A program made the position numbers and the translations under genes. Shown one piece after another: positions 1 through 7,279 of a stretch of 43,337 bases of DNA. The notes under the pieces were generated by a model. That model had not been told where the DNA came from and did no database searches. It saw only the letters and a list, made by a program, of their open reading frames with translations. Each line of letters opens with the position of its first letter. The first letter of the stretch is position 1. The stretch covers positions 1 to 43,337 of the forward strand of contig JBJTCN010000079.1 of NCBI GenBank assembly GCA_046091905.1, written 5' to 3'. The stretch comes from ZLKRG08 sp046091905 (GTDB lineage Bacteria > Actinomycetota > Actinomycetes > Nanopelagicales > Nanopelagicaceae).

Positions 1-95
1 GTAATAACTGAAGCTTCAAATTCTGGATGCCCCGCGAGCAACCTTAATAGCTCCCCACCGGCATATCCACTTGCACCGACCACGCCTATCTTCAT
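1..95 (-). CDS. argC: N-acetyl-gamma-glutamyl-phosphate reductase, N-terminal fragment cut by window edge
   Basis: Only the first 31 codons are present; the gene runs off the left edge. The visible start reads MKIGVVGASGYAGGELLRLL, with the GxxGxxG nucleotide-binding loop (GASGYAG) that opens ArgC. ArgC reduces N-acetylglutamyl phosphate to the semialdehyde with NADPH, the third step of arginine synthesis. It follows pheT on the same strand with 47 bases between, and pheS-pheT-argC is the order known from Mycobacterium. The start is the ATG at 95, six bases after a -10-like TAGACT, so the message may be leaderless. Half-sites that fit ArgR lie upstream. The identification is firm for the visible part; the rest of the gene and any downstream arg genes cannot be judged. 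Confidence 0.88.
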   Translation of the reverse strand, partial: MKIGVVGASGYAGGELLRLLAGHPEFEASVI

Positions 96-101
96 GTAGG
101 C

Positions 102-149
102 AGTCTATTTGCTTTTGTCTAATTATGCAATTTTATGCATATTTATGCA
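102..149 (-). promoter_or_regulatory. Candidate argC promoter with overlapping ARG-box half-sites
   Basis: On the minus strand a -35 TTGCAT (125-130) and a -10 TAGACT (102-107) are separated by 17 bases, and the -10 ends six bases before the argC ATG. Three copies of TTATGCA (plus strand 123-129, 133-139, 143-149) repeat exactly every 10 bases, one helical turn. The outer two form a perfect palindrome TGCAT-ATTT-ATGCA at 136-149, the shape of ArgR ARG boxes, and a near-palindrome lies at 126-139. The -35 lies inside the array, so bound ArgR would be expected to block RNA polymerase. The last half-site overlaps the pheT stop codon. ArgR assignment is inference from motif shape and the gene controlled. 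Confidence 0.65.
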
Positions 150-2587
150 CGCACGGTTGCACCACAGCGCTTGGCCGCCTCTGCAGCTGCCGCTTCGCGC
201 GCTGCCGAGACCTCTTCGGTTTTTAAAGTGCGATCTGGAGCTCGGAAGACCAAGGTAAAGGCAAGGGAGATCTTGCCGTTGCCAATCTTGTCGTAACGAT
301 CAAAGAGTTCGATTGATTCAAGTAAATCCCCAGCGCCATCGCGTAGGGCTTGGGTTAACTCTGCGGCACTCACCTGTTCATTGACGATCAGCGCGATATC
401 TTGCACTGCAGCCGGCATTACACCAACTGGTTTAGGTGAAACTAATGGAGATACTGGCAGCGCATCTAAATTAATTCCCCACGCTGCAGCCCGTTCTGGA
501 AGTGCAAATTCCGCGACTACTTGAGGATGTAACTCTCCGGCATGCGCAACTGCTCTACCGTCGACGATGAATTCAGCGCAACGGCCAGGATGCCAAGGAG
601 CCAAATCAGAACGCTCTATTTTGTATTCAAGACCTAATAAAGCTAATAGCACTTCGACAGCGGCAACTGCATCGCTCCAACTGTAATTTCGTGCTTTACC
701 TTGCCAATTTTCACCATGAACCTGGCCTACAAGCACGCCGCAAACAAAAGATAATTGCGTCGGAACTGAGGCAAAAATATCTGAAATTTGCTTATCGCTT
801 GGACGCTTTCCAGTCTCTGGGAAGATTCCTTCTTGTAAATCAATAGATTTTCTAAATATGGAACCCATTTCAAAGAGCGCAAAAGATTTAAAACCGCGAC
901 TGTAGTTACGTCTTGCTGCTTCTAGTAAGCCTGGCAACAGATGTGGACGAAGATATGGTTGATCTTCTGACATTGGATTTGCGAGCTTGTAACTCTCGGC
1001 CCTTGCGCCGACAAAGCCCAGCTTCTCAATTAGCTCTCTGCTTACAAATGGAAAATTAAGAATCTCGGTATATCCGCGAGCCACCAAAGATTGGGCTAAT
1101 ACTCGATCTCTTCGTTGCGAAGCTGTTAATTTTGCCGCAGATTTTCGAGGCGGAAGCACCGAAGGAATTTGATCGTAACCAATATTGCGAGCAACCTCTT
1201 CTGAGAGATCAGCTTGGTTGAAAAGTTCAGTTCGCCATGTAGGTGGAGTTACTTGGAATGGGCCATTACCTTCAACTTTACAACCAACTAATTGCAGTTT
1301 CACTTTAACTGTTGCCGCTGAAATTTCAAGGCCGATTCTTTTTGAAATGTAATCAGGATCTAAAGCGATGGTTGGAAGAGATACTGGTGCGCCAACAGTA
1401 GAAGTTCCGACATAGCTGGCACCACCTAAATCAATAAGTAGTTGTGCTGCGCGTGCAGATGAAATTTCTGCCAAAGTTGGATCTACTCCGCGTTCGAAGC
1501 GACGGGAGGCTTCAGACGATAATTTATGGCGACGTGAATTTTTGGCGATAGAGATGGCATCAAAACGGACCGCCTCTACTGCAATGCGCGTGGTTTGATT
1601 TGAAATCTCTGATTCTGCTCCACCCATGGTGCCGGCAAGTGCTAATACTTTGGCCGCATCTGCAACTACTAAATCGTCAGGATTCAAAGTGCGCTCTACA
1701 TCATCCAGGGTCTTTAATTTTTTAGAATCTCCCGCGCGACGAATTTCAACTCCCTCACTTATTTGATCTGCATCAAATGCATGAAGTGGTTGGCCTAACT
1801 CCATCATCACGTAATTTGTAACATCCACTGCCAACGAGATCGCGCGCATTCCGCATTTTTCGATTCTGCGGCGCATCCAAATTGGAGATGGCGCTTTAGG
1901 ATCAAAACCCTGCAAGGTCCGTAAATACATCACCTGCGCACCATCAGTTATTTTGGCTGTTACTGGATTGCCTGTCTCTTTGAAATTGATTTTTATATCT
2001 GCTGGATCTCTAAATGGCAGCCCTAACGCAGCTGCAATCTCTCGAGCGATTCCTCTGATACTTAATGCATAACCTCGATCTGGATTTACCGCCACATCAA
2101 AGATGGTGTCATTAATTTCCAGCAGTTCAATTGCATCAGTACCTGGCTTCGCGCTGCCGGCAGGTAGCACAATAATTCCCGAATGATCTTCGCCAAGACC
2201 AAGTTCTTTGACCGAACAGATCATGCCATTTGAGGTCTTGCCATATGTTTCGCGTGCACTAATTGCAAAACCACCTGGCAAAACCGCACCAGGTAGCGAT
2301 GCCACAATTAAATCTCCAACGAAAAAATTCTGGGCTCCACAGATCACAAATCGCGAGGCCCCTTCTTTGCAATCTAGTTCTACATAGCGAATTGGCTTCT
2401 TATGCTCTTTCAGCTCTTCGATCGCTAAAACTTTTCCAACCACTAGTGGACCAATTAAATCTGCACCTTGGACGATAATCTCTTCAACTTCAAAACCAAC
2501 TCGAACTAATGCATCAGAGATTTGTTGATCCGTAATATTTTTAGGAAACTCTACATACTCAGAGATCCAGGATTTAGGTGCGCGCAT
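143..2587 (-). CDS. pheT: Phenylalanyl-tRNA synthetase beta subunit
   Basis: This 814-residue protein is the usual length for bacterial PheT. PheS and PheT form an (alpha-beta)2 enzyme that charges tRNA-Phe in the cytoplasm. The N-terminus carries the EMAP/OB tRNA-binding domain (about residues 40-150). The B3/B4 editing region follows, then B5, and the C-terminal hundred or so residues are the ferredoxin-fold anticodon-binding domain (the stretch with VQDIALIV and LAFTLVFR). The ATG at 2587 abuts the TAA of pheS (TAAATG), so translation is probably coupled. Its stop overlaps the proposed argC operator. Identity is secure. Confidence 0.97.
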   Translation of the reverse strand: MRAPKSWISEYVEFPKNITDQQISDALVRVGFEVEEIIVQGADLIGPLVVGKVLAIEELKEHKKPIRYVELDCKEGASRFVICGAQNFFVGDLIVASLPGAVLPGGFAISARETYGKTSNGMICSVKELGLGEDHSGIIVLPAGSAKPGTDAIELLEINDTIFDVAVNPDRGYALSIRGIAREIAAALGLPFRDPADIKINFKETGNPVTAKITDGAQVMYLRTLQGFDPKAPSPIWMRRRIEKCGMRAISLAVDVTNYVMMELGQPLHAFDADQISEGVEIRRAGDSKKLKTLDDVERTLNPDDLVVADAAKVLALAGTMGGAESEISNQTTRIAVEAVRFDAISIAKNSRRHKLSSEASRRFERGVDPTLAEISSARAAQLLIDLGGASYVGTSTVGAPVSLPTIALDPDYISKRIGLEISAATVKVKLQLVGCKVEGNGPFQVTPPTWRTELFNQADLSEEVARNIGYDQIPSVLPPRKSAAKLTASQRRDRVLAQSLVARGYTEILNFPFVSRELIEKLGFVGARAESYKLANPMSEDQPYLRPHLLPGLLEAARRNYSRGFKSFALFEMGSIFRKSIDLQEGIFPETGKRPSDKQISDIFASVPTQLSFVCGVLVGQVHGENWQGKARNYSWSDAVAAVEVLLALLGLEYKIERSDLAPWHPGRCAEFIVDGRAVAHAGELHPQVVAEFALPERAAAWGINLDALPVSPLVSPKPVGVMPAAVQDIALIVNEQVSAAELTQALRDGAGDLLESIELFDRYDKIGNGKISLAFTLVFRAPDRTLKTEEVSAAREAAAAEAAKRCGATVRA

Positions 2588-3598
2588 TTATGCCAGCCCC
2601 AATCCGAAAGCTCTAGAGAATCTGATGTCGCCTTCGACACTGTCATGCATATCTTTGATTCCTTGGCGCACCATTAAAGTTCGCTCTAGACCCATGCCAA
2701 AGGCAAAACCTGAATAGACTTCCGGATCAATTCCGCAATTTTCAAGAACTTTTGGATTAACCATTCCACAACCGCCCCATTCAATCCAGCGATTGTTAAA
2801 CCAGACATCAACTTCAGCGCTTGGTTCGGTGAATGGAAAGAAGGAAGGGCGAAGCCGGGTTACCGCCTGCGCACCAAACATCTTTGCAGCAAAAGCATCT
2901 AATGTGCCCTTGAGATGAGACATATTTATATCTTGATCAATAACCAAACCTTCAACTTGGCTAAAGACCGGGCTATGAGTCATATCTAATTCATCAGCGC
3001 GATAGGTACGACCTGGAGAGATAATGTAAATCGGCGGCGCTTGCGTCAACATAGTACGCGCTTGTACCGGAGAGGTATGTGTACGTAGCACTAGGCCAGA
3101 CGAGAGCGGCTCAATGAAGAAGGTATCTTGCATAGTGCGCGCTGGATGATCTGCAGGAATATTTAACGCGTCAAAATTTAACCAACCACTCTCCAACTCT
3201 GGACCTTCGGCAACTGAATAACCAAGTGATAGAAAATAATCTGAGATTTCATGTTTAATAACAGTTAAAGGGTGCAATCCGCCTAAATGTTCGCGAATTG
3301 CCGGAAGGGTAATATCGACAACTTCTTCAAGTAAAACTTTCTGGTCGCGTAGGAGTTCTAACTCTTTAGTTCTGGCCTCGAGCGCTTCGTTAATTTCGGC
3401 GCGCGCTGCGCCAATTACCTTTCCAAGTTCTGCCTTTTGATCAGCAGGCACTGAACCTAGCGCACGACTAGCTGCCGAGATTGGAGATTTATCGCCGGTA
3501 TGAGCTAAACGTGCACTCTTTAGTTTATCTAAATCCGCAGCTGCTGCAAATGCCGTTTTAGCATCGCCCACCCATTTTGAGATTTCTGCAGAATTCAC
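2588..3598 (-). CDS. pheS: Phenylalanyl-tRNA synthetase alpha subunit
   Basis: This 336-residue protein is the catalytic alpha subunit of PheRS, which activates phenylalanine and transfers it to tRNA-Phe. The N-terminal part is the coiled-coil tRNA-binding arm. Class II synthetase motifs follow: HPLTVIKHEI, then motif 2 around LLRTHTSPVQ and RTYRADELD, then motif 3 as GFAFGMGLERTLMVRQGI. The start is GTG at 3598. A -10-like TAGAAT (3606-3611) sits seven bases before it inside the 24-base gap to the rRNA methyltransferase gene, so pheST may have its own leaderless promoter in addition to read-through from the infC operon. No T-box or other tRNA-sensing leader is visible. Identity is secure. 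Confidence 0.97.
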   Translation of the reverse strand: MNSAEISKWVGDAKTAFAAAADLDKLKSARLAHTGDKSPISAASRALGSVPADQKAELGKVIGAARAEINEALEARTKELELLRDQKVLLEEVVDITLPAIREHLGGLHPLTVIKHEISDYFLSLGYSVAEGPELESGWLNFDALNIPADHPARTMQDTFFIEPLSSGLVLRTHTSPVQARTMLTQAPPIYIISPGRTYRADELDMTHSPVFSQVEGLVIDQDINMSHLKGTLDAFAAKMFGAQAVTRLRPSFFPFTEPSAEVDVWFNNRWIEWGGCGMVNPKVLENCGIDPEVYSGFAFGMGLERTLMVRQGIKDMHDSVEGDIRFSRAFGLGLA

Positions 3599-3605
3599 AG
3601 ACGAA

Positions 3606-3611
3606 ATTCTA
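3606..3611 (-). promoter_or_regulatory. Candidate -10 box of a leaderless pheS promoter
   Basis: TAGAAT on the minus strand ends seven bases before the pheS GTG. This fits the TANNNT-plus-6/7 spacing seen at several other starts in the window. No convincing -35 is visible, and pheS could instead be read only from upstream. Confidence 0.4.
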
Positions 3612-3622
3612 TATGCGAAGCG

Positions 3623-4402
3623 CTATCGACCGCGGGATATTTCATGCATCACGATTGCCGCTGCAGCAGCTAAATTCAATGATTCTGCTTTACCAGGCAT
3701 GGCAATTGAGATTCGGGTGGCGCCGGCCACCTTCTCTGTAAATCCTTCCTGTAAACCTCTAGCTTCATTACCAAAGATCCAAATTGCTGGTTCTTTGAAA
3801 TCAACTTCGAATAATGATTTATCACCGTTTCCATCTAATAAATATAGATTATGAGTTGGAAGAATTTTGCGAAGCTCTGATAATTCGACACCCGAATAAA
3901 GCGGGATATGCCAGAGGGAGCCGGCAGTTGATCTAACAACTTTAGGTGAGTAAAAATCAACGCTTCCCGGTGACGCTACCACTGCCGAGATTCCCATCGC
4001 ATCTGCAGTTCTAAGGATGGTTCCGGCATTACCGGGATCTTGAATTTCATGCAAATAAATTACGTGACTTACCGCTAGTGTCGAGATATTTTCGTTACTT
4101 TGAACTGGTATACGACAGATTGCGATAATTCCTTGAGAAGTAATGGCATCTGACATTGCCTCTGCCACTTTATCTGCAACGTCTACTACATTTGCAAACG
4201 AATAATCAATACCAGCCTTAGATAGACGTTCTGCTCCTGCTTTCGATAAATAGAGCGTCTCTACCTCACCTTCAATTAAAAGCGCTTCTCTTACGCCTTG
4301 AATTCCTTCGGCTACAAATAATTTGGATTCGGTGCGCTCTTTTTTGGATGATAAAAGAGCCTTCACTCGCCCAACGTGCGGCGACTGAAGGCTCTCAATC
4401 AT
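3623..4402 (-). CDS. SpoU/TrmH-family RNA 2'-O-methyltransferase (TsnR/RlmB-like)
   Basis: This 259-residue protein has an N-terminal substrate-binding domain of about 95 residues and a C-terminal SPOUT methyltransferase domain. The three SPOUT motifs are visible: motif 1 DPGNAGTILRTADAMG, motif 2 IWIFGNEARGLQ, and motif 3 IAMPGKAESLNLAAAAAIV. Such enzymes use S-adenosylmethionine to methylate a ribose 2'-hydroxyl in 23S rRNA or tRNA, binding the cofactor in a deep trefoil knot. It lies between rplT and pheS, as the tsnR gene does in Mycobacterium, which suggests a 23S rRNA target. The exact nucleotide cannot be told from the sequence. The 14-base gap from rplT suggests the same transcript. 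Confidence 0.88.
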   Translation of the reverse strand: MIESLQSPHVGRVKALLSSKKERTESKLFVAEGIQGVREALLIEGEVETLYLSKAGAERLSKAGIDYSFANVVDVADKVAEAMSDAITSQGIIAICRIPVQSNENISTLAVSHVIYLHEIQDPGNAGTILRTADAMGISAVVASPGSVDFYSPKVVRSTAGSLWHIPLYSGVELSELRKILPTHNLYLLDGNGDKSLFEVDFKEPAIWIFGNEARGLQEGFTEKVAGATRISIAMPGKAESLNLAAAAAIVMHEISRGR

Positions 4403-4416
4403 TCTTTTACTTCTAC

Positions 4417-4776
4417 TTAATTTTTAACGTTTGCTCTAGCTACATCTACAAGTGTCTTGAATGCAGCTGGATCATTAATTGCTAGATCAGAAAGGATGCG
4501 GCGATCGACTTCAATGCCAGCGCCTTTAAGACCTTGGATAAAACGATTGTAGGTAAGTCCATTTGCACGGGCTCCAGCATTAATACGCTGTATCCAAAGC
4601 TGGCGGAAATCGCCCTTCTTGTCCTTGCGATCATTAAATGCATAAACCAATGAATGGGTTACTTGTTCTTTAGCCTTTGTGTAAAGACGTGAACGTTGTC
4701 CGCGATAACCTGCAGCACGCTCGAGGGTGGTACGACGCTTCTTTGCAGCATGTACGCCGCGCTTAACTCTTGCCAT
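4417..4776 (-). CDS. rplT: 50S ribosomal protein L20
   Basis: At 119 residues this is the standard L20 length. It starts MARVKRGVHAAKKRRTTLER, the highly basic N-terminal extension that threads into 23S rRNA, and continues with the family stretch GYRGQRSRLYTKAKEQV. L20 is an early assembly protein of the large subunit. In several bacteria it also represses its own operon by binding the leader or intergenic mRNA; whether that happens here is unknown, but the infC leader is structured. It follows rpmI by 15 bases in the classic infC-rpmI-rplT order. Confidence 0.97.
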   Translation of the reverse strand: MARVKRGVHAAKKRRTTLERAAGYRGQRSRLYTKAKEQVTHSLVYAFNDRKDKKGDFRQLWIQRINAGARANGLTYNRFIQGLKGAGIEVDRRILSDLAINDPAAFKTLVDVARANVKN

Positions 4777-4791
4777 GTCTTTGTGCCTCTC

Positions 4792-4989
4792 TTACTTCAA
4801 GCCCAGCATGCGCTTAGCAGCGAATGCAACCGGAGCTTTTGCAGCTGATTCTTGATCTAAACGACGTGTTAAGCGAGATGACTTACGCTCAAGTAAGTGG
4901 CGCTTTCCAGCACGTTCGTGCATGATCTTTCCAGAGCCAGTGACTTTGAAAGTCTTCTTAGCTCCACTATGGGACTTCATCTTTGGCAT
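4792..4989 (-). CDS. rpmI: 50S ribosomal protein L35
   Basis: This 65-residue basic protein starts MPKMKSHSGAKKTFKVTGSG, the invariant L35 opening, and ends in a basic stretch plus AAKRMLGLK. It is a structural component of the large ribosomal subunit. The ATG at 4989 abuts the infC stop codon directly (TAAATG), so translation is likely coupled to infC. Length and order are standard. Confidence 0.97.
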   Translation of the reverse strand: MPKMKSHSGAKKTFKVTGSGKIMHERAGKRHLLERKSSRLTRRLDQESAAKAPVAFAAKRMLGLK

Positions 4990-5550
4990 TTATGCCTCCT
5001 CTTTAACTACTTTTACGCTCTGCTTTTTGGCTTTGCCAGCAGACTTATTTGGACCTAAAACCATGGTCATATTGCGTCCCTCTTGTTTTGGAGCAAACTC
5101 AATATTTGCAATATCAGTTACATCTTCTGCTAATCGTTGTAGAAGGTTGTAACCAAGTTCTGGTCTTGATTGTTCGCGGCCACGGAATTGAATTGTCACC
5201 TTCACCTTGTCACCTGCGCCGATAAATTTAATTACTTGATTACGTTTTGTTTCGTAATCATGTGTTTCGATCTTAGGACGAAGTCGTATCTCCTTAACCA
5301 CAATGTGGGTCTGGTTTTGACGCTGTTCGCGTGCCTTCTGCGCCATCTCGTACTTGTATTTTCCAAAGTCCATGATTTTGCAGACTGGCGGATTTGCATC
5401 AGGTGCGATCTCTACGAGATCTAGCCCAACTTCATCTGCCATTTGTAACGCAGTGGCGGTCTCAACTACTCCAACTTGTTCGCCGTCGTAATTGATTAAA
5501 CGAATCTGCGATACGCGAATACGATCGTTGATACGTGGTTCTGTGCTGAT
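4990..5550 (-). CDS. infC: Translation initiation factor IF-3, start codon AUC
   Basis: IF-3 binds the 30S subunit, blocks premature 50S joining and proofreads the start codon. The first ATG in frame (5442) gives only 150 residues and cuts off the N-terminal domain. Reading upstream restores the family start ISTEPRINDRIRV followed by a full N domain, giving 186 residues. No ATG, GTG or TTG exists there; the best start is ATC at 5550, five bases after an AAGGAG Shine-Dalgarno (5556-5561). A second ATC at 5553 is too close to that site. Rare AUU/AUC/AUA starts are characteristic of infC because IF-3 discriminates against them, which produces autoregulation. The C domain contains ANPPVCKIMDFGKYKYE and KIRLRPK-like strands. 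Identity is secure; the AUC start is a strong inference. Confidence 0.93.
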   Translation of the reverse strand: MSTEPRINDRIRVSQIRLINYDGEQVGVVETATALQMADEVGLDLVEIAPDANPPVCKIMDFGKYKYEMAQKAREQRQNQTHIVVKEIRLRPKIETHDYETKRNQVIKFIGAGDKVKVTIQFRGREQSRPELGYNLLQRLAEDVTDIANIEFAPKQEGRNMTMVLGPNKSAGKAKKQSVKVVKEEA

Positions 5551-5555
5551 GATTT

Positions 5556-5561
5556 CTCCTT
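5556..5561 (-). promoter_or_regulatory. infC Shine-Dalgarno that fixes an AUC start
   Basis: AAGGAG on the minus strand lies five bases before the ATC at 5550. It is the only strong ribosome-binding site in the leader just upstream of the complete IF-3 reading frame, and it supports the AUC start. Confidence 0.8.
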
Positions 5562-5602
5562 CTTACGTGGTTATTAACATGCAAACGCGCAAGAAAAGAG
5601 CA

Positions 5603-5620
5603 AAATGAAACCGAAGTTTC
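5603..5620 (-). terminator. UUCG-capped attenuator-like hairpin in the infC leader
   Basis: On the minus strand GAAAC-TTCG-GTTTC (5607-5620) forms a five-base stem closed by the very stable C(UUCG)G tetraloop. Flanking A and T runs extend it past one mismatch, and a T-rich stretch follows. It lies between the proposed promoter and the infC start, so it would act as an attenuator, not an end-of-operon terminator. The stem is AT-rich and its strength is uncertain. Confidence 0.45.
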
Positions 5621-5749
5621 TTTTTGACTTTACCAGTCCGTCTAAACGGTTTAGGTGGGATTTCTCCTCTTGCGGCATATAGCCGGTCAACCAGAGAAGT
5701 TTAAGTTATAGGTAGAAATGCGCCAAATCGTCACTTTAGTGAGCGTGAA

Positions 5750-6520
5750 TTAGCCACCCATAGCGTGAAAGCCGCCATCGACATGAAGGATTTCACCGCT
5801 AGTTGCTGGCAACCAATCAGATAGCAGTGCGATTGCACCTTTAGCTGCAGGAACTGGATTAGTCACATCCCATCGAAGTGGCGAACGAAGATCCCATAAA
5901 TGTTCGAATTGTTGAAAATCAGGAATCGATTTAGCAGCAATAGTTGAGATTGGGCCTGCTGCAACTAAATTAAACCGAATATTTTCTGGGCCTAAAAATT
6001 TTGCTAAATAACGATTAGTTGATTCAAGTGCCGCCTTAGCTACGCCCATCCAGTCATATTTGGGCCAAGCAACCTGCGCATCAAAATCCATACCAACTAC
6101 AGATGCGCCACTTGCTGGAAAGAGCGGCTTGCAAGCCATGGTTAGAGATTTATATGAATAGGCGGAAACTTGCACTGCAGTTGCGACATCTGGCCATTCG
6201 GTACTTAGGAACTTACCGCCAAGTGCGCTTTCTGGAGCAAAGCCAATTGAATGCACCACGCCATCTAGATGTGGCAGATGTTCCTTTACGCGATCTGCAA
6301 GTGTTGCTAAATGTTCGTCATTAGTTACATCTAATTCGATAACTGGTGCTGGCTTTGGTAGCCGTCCTGCAATGCGAGTTGTAATGCTCATCGCGCGGCC
6401 AAACGAGGTAAGGATGATATCTGCGCCCTCTTCTTGCGCCAAGCGCGCTACATGAAAAGCGATGCTGGAATCTGTTAATACGCCAGTTACTAGAATTTTC
6501 TTTCCTTGCAAGATTCCCAT
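5750..6520 (-). CDS. fabI: Enoyl-[acyl-carrier-protein] reductase, InhA type
   Basis: This 256-residue short-chain dehydrogenase family protein catalyses the last reductive step of each fatty-acid elongation cycle, reducing trans-2-enoyl-ACP with NADH. It begins MGILQGKKILVTGVLTDSSI, the InhA-like cofactor loop. The active-site residues align as F146 in VVGMDFDAQ, Y155 in KYDWMGVAK and K162, the F-Y-K set of InhA. The C-terminus is ATSGEILHVDGGFHAMGG. The ATG at 6520 abuts the fabG TAA, and fabG-fabI adjacency matches mabA-inhA of mycobacteria. It probably serves ordinary fatty-acid synthesis, since nothing else here points to mycolic acids. Confidence 0.95.
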   Translation of the reverse strand: MGILQGKKILVTGVLTDSSIAFHVARLAQEEGADIILTSFGRAMSITTRIAGRLPKPAPVIELDVTNDEHLATLADRVKEHLPHLDGVVHSIGFAPESALGGKFLSTEWPDVATAVQVSAYSYKSLTMACKPLFPASGASVVGMDFDAQVAWPKYDWMGVAKAALESTNRYLAKFLGPENIRFNLVAAGPISTIAAKSIPDFQQFEHLWDLRSPLRWDVTNPVPAAKGAIALLSDWLPATSGEILHVDGGFHAMGG

Positions 6521-7234
6521 TTAATGTCCCATTCCCAATCCGCCATCTACTGGTATTAAAGCTCCGGAGATATAACTGGCGGCATCAGATGCCACAAAAG
6601 ATACAACTTCCGCAATTTCAGCAGCGCTGCAGAAGCGTTGCATCGGTACCGATTTGGCAATCTCATCACGACGCGCGTCTGTTAATTCAGCAGTCATATC
6701 GGTCTCTACAAAACCAGGTGCAATCACATTGGCAGTGATGCCGCGGCTACCGAGTTCGCGCGCAAAGGAGCGAGCCATTCCCATTAAGCCAGATTTGCTT
6801 GCCGAATAATTAACCTGTCCTGCAGATCCAATACCACCAACTACTGAACCTATAAAAATCAAACGTCCGCGCTTTAATTTTAATAAACCCTTAGTGGCTC
6901 GTCGCGCAGTTCGAAAAGCACCACCAAGGTTTGCATCAATTACCTCATTGAAATCTTCATCTGACATTCTCATTACCAAGCCATCTTTAGTGATGCCCGC
7001 ATTGCAAACAATTACTTCTGGAATTCCAAATTTAGTTTCGCATTCGGTAAATCCCGCATCAACACTGGCGCTCTGAGTTACATCCATCTTCACCGCATTA
7101 AAGCCAGCCGGGGCTTCGCCAGAGCGATAAGTCACAACTACATTAAAACCGTGGCTCTTAAGTGACTCTGCGATTGCTAGACCAATTCCTCGATTGCCAC
7201 CAGTGATTAGGGCTACTTTCTTCGCGTCGCTCAC
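6521..7234 (-). CDS. fabG: 3-oxoacyl-[acyl-carrier-protein] reductase
   Basis: This 237-residue short-chain dehydrogenase reduces beta-ketoacyl-ACP with NADPH in fatty-acid elongation. The cofactor loop TGGNRGIG is at residues 11-18, NAG at 78-80, and the catalytic set is N102, S130, Y143 and K147 (VNYSASKSGL). The C-terminal substrate loop ends YISGALIPVDGGLGMGH, typical of FabG. The start is GTG at 7234, six bases after the -10-like TAAATT (7241-7246), predicting a leaderless message. The gene opens the fabG-fabI operon and is transcribed away from the DUF3099 gene across only 45 bases. Confidence 0.95.
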   Translation of the reverse strand: MSDAKKVALITGGNRGIGLAIAESLKSHGFNVVVTYRSGEAPAGFNAVKMDVTQSASVDAGFTECETKFGIPEVIVCNAGITKDGLVMRMSDEDFNEVIDANLGGAFRTARRATKGLLKLKRGRLIFIGSVVGGIGSAGQVNYSASKSGLMGMARSFARELGSRGITANVIAPGFVETDMTAELTDARRDEIAKSVPMQRFCSAAEIAEVVSFVASDAASYISGALIPVDGGLGMGH

Positions 7235-7240
7235 GGCGAT

Positions 7241-7273
7241 AATTTACCAATTACTGATGCGTAAGCCTATTCT
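7241..7273. promoter_or_regulatory. Divergent leaderless promoter pair, fabG / DUF3099
   Basis: Minus strand: TAAATT (7241-7246) ends six bases before the fabG GTG. Plus strand: TATTCT (7268-7273) ends six bases before the GTG at 7280, with TTACCA (7244-7249) 18 bases upstream as a possible -35. That -35 overlaps the fabG -10, so the two promoters should compete for RNA polymerase. Confidence 0.55.
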
Positions 7274-7279
7274 TGCCTT

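Larger units (their letters stand above)
5551..5749 (-). promoter_or_regulatory. infC operon promoter and structured leader
   Basis: This is the longest gap in the window (about 200 bases). A candidate promoter on the minus strand has -35 GTGACG (5729-5734) and -10 TATAAC (5705-5710), 18 bases apart, giving a leader of roughly 150 bases. The leader has a hairpin CGGC-TATAT-GCCG enclosed by TTCTC/GAGAA, a small CCGT/ACGG hairpin, and a UUCG-capped hairpin near 5607-5620. The nine bases GGAGAAATC occur twice: at 5659-5667 and again at the real infC start, 5551-5559. A 34-codon reading frame opens at 5678 and stops at 5574. The promoter is plausible; the RNA class is not one I can name. Confidence 0.55.

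Noticed and set aside
5731..5742. Small inverted repeat TCAC-TTTA-GTGA after fabI
   Set aside because: Only four to five base pairs and no T run; it also overlaps the proposed infC -35, so it is not called as a terminator.
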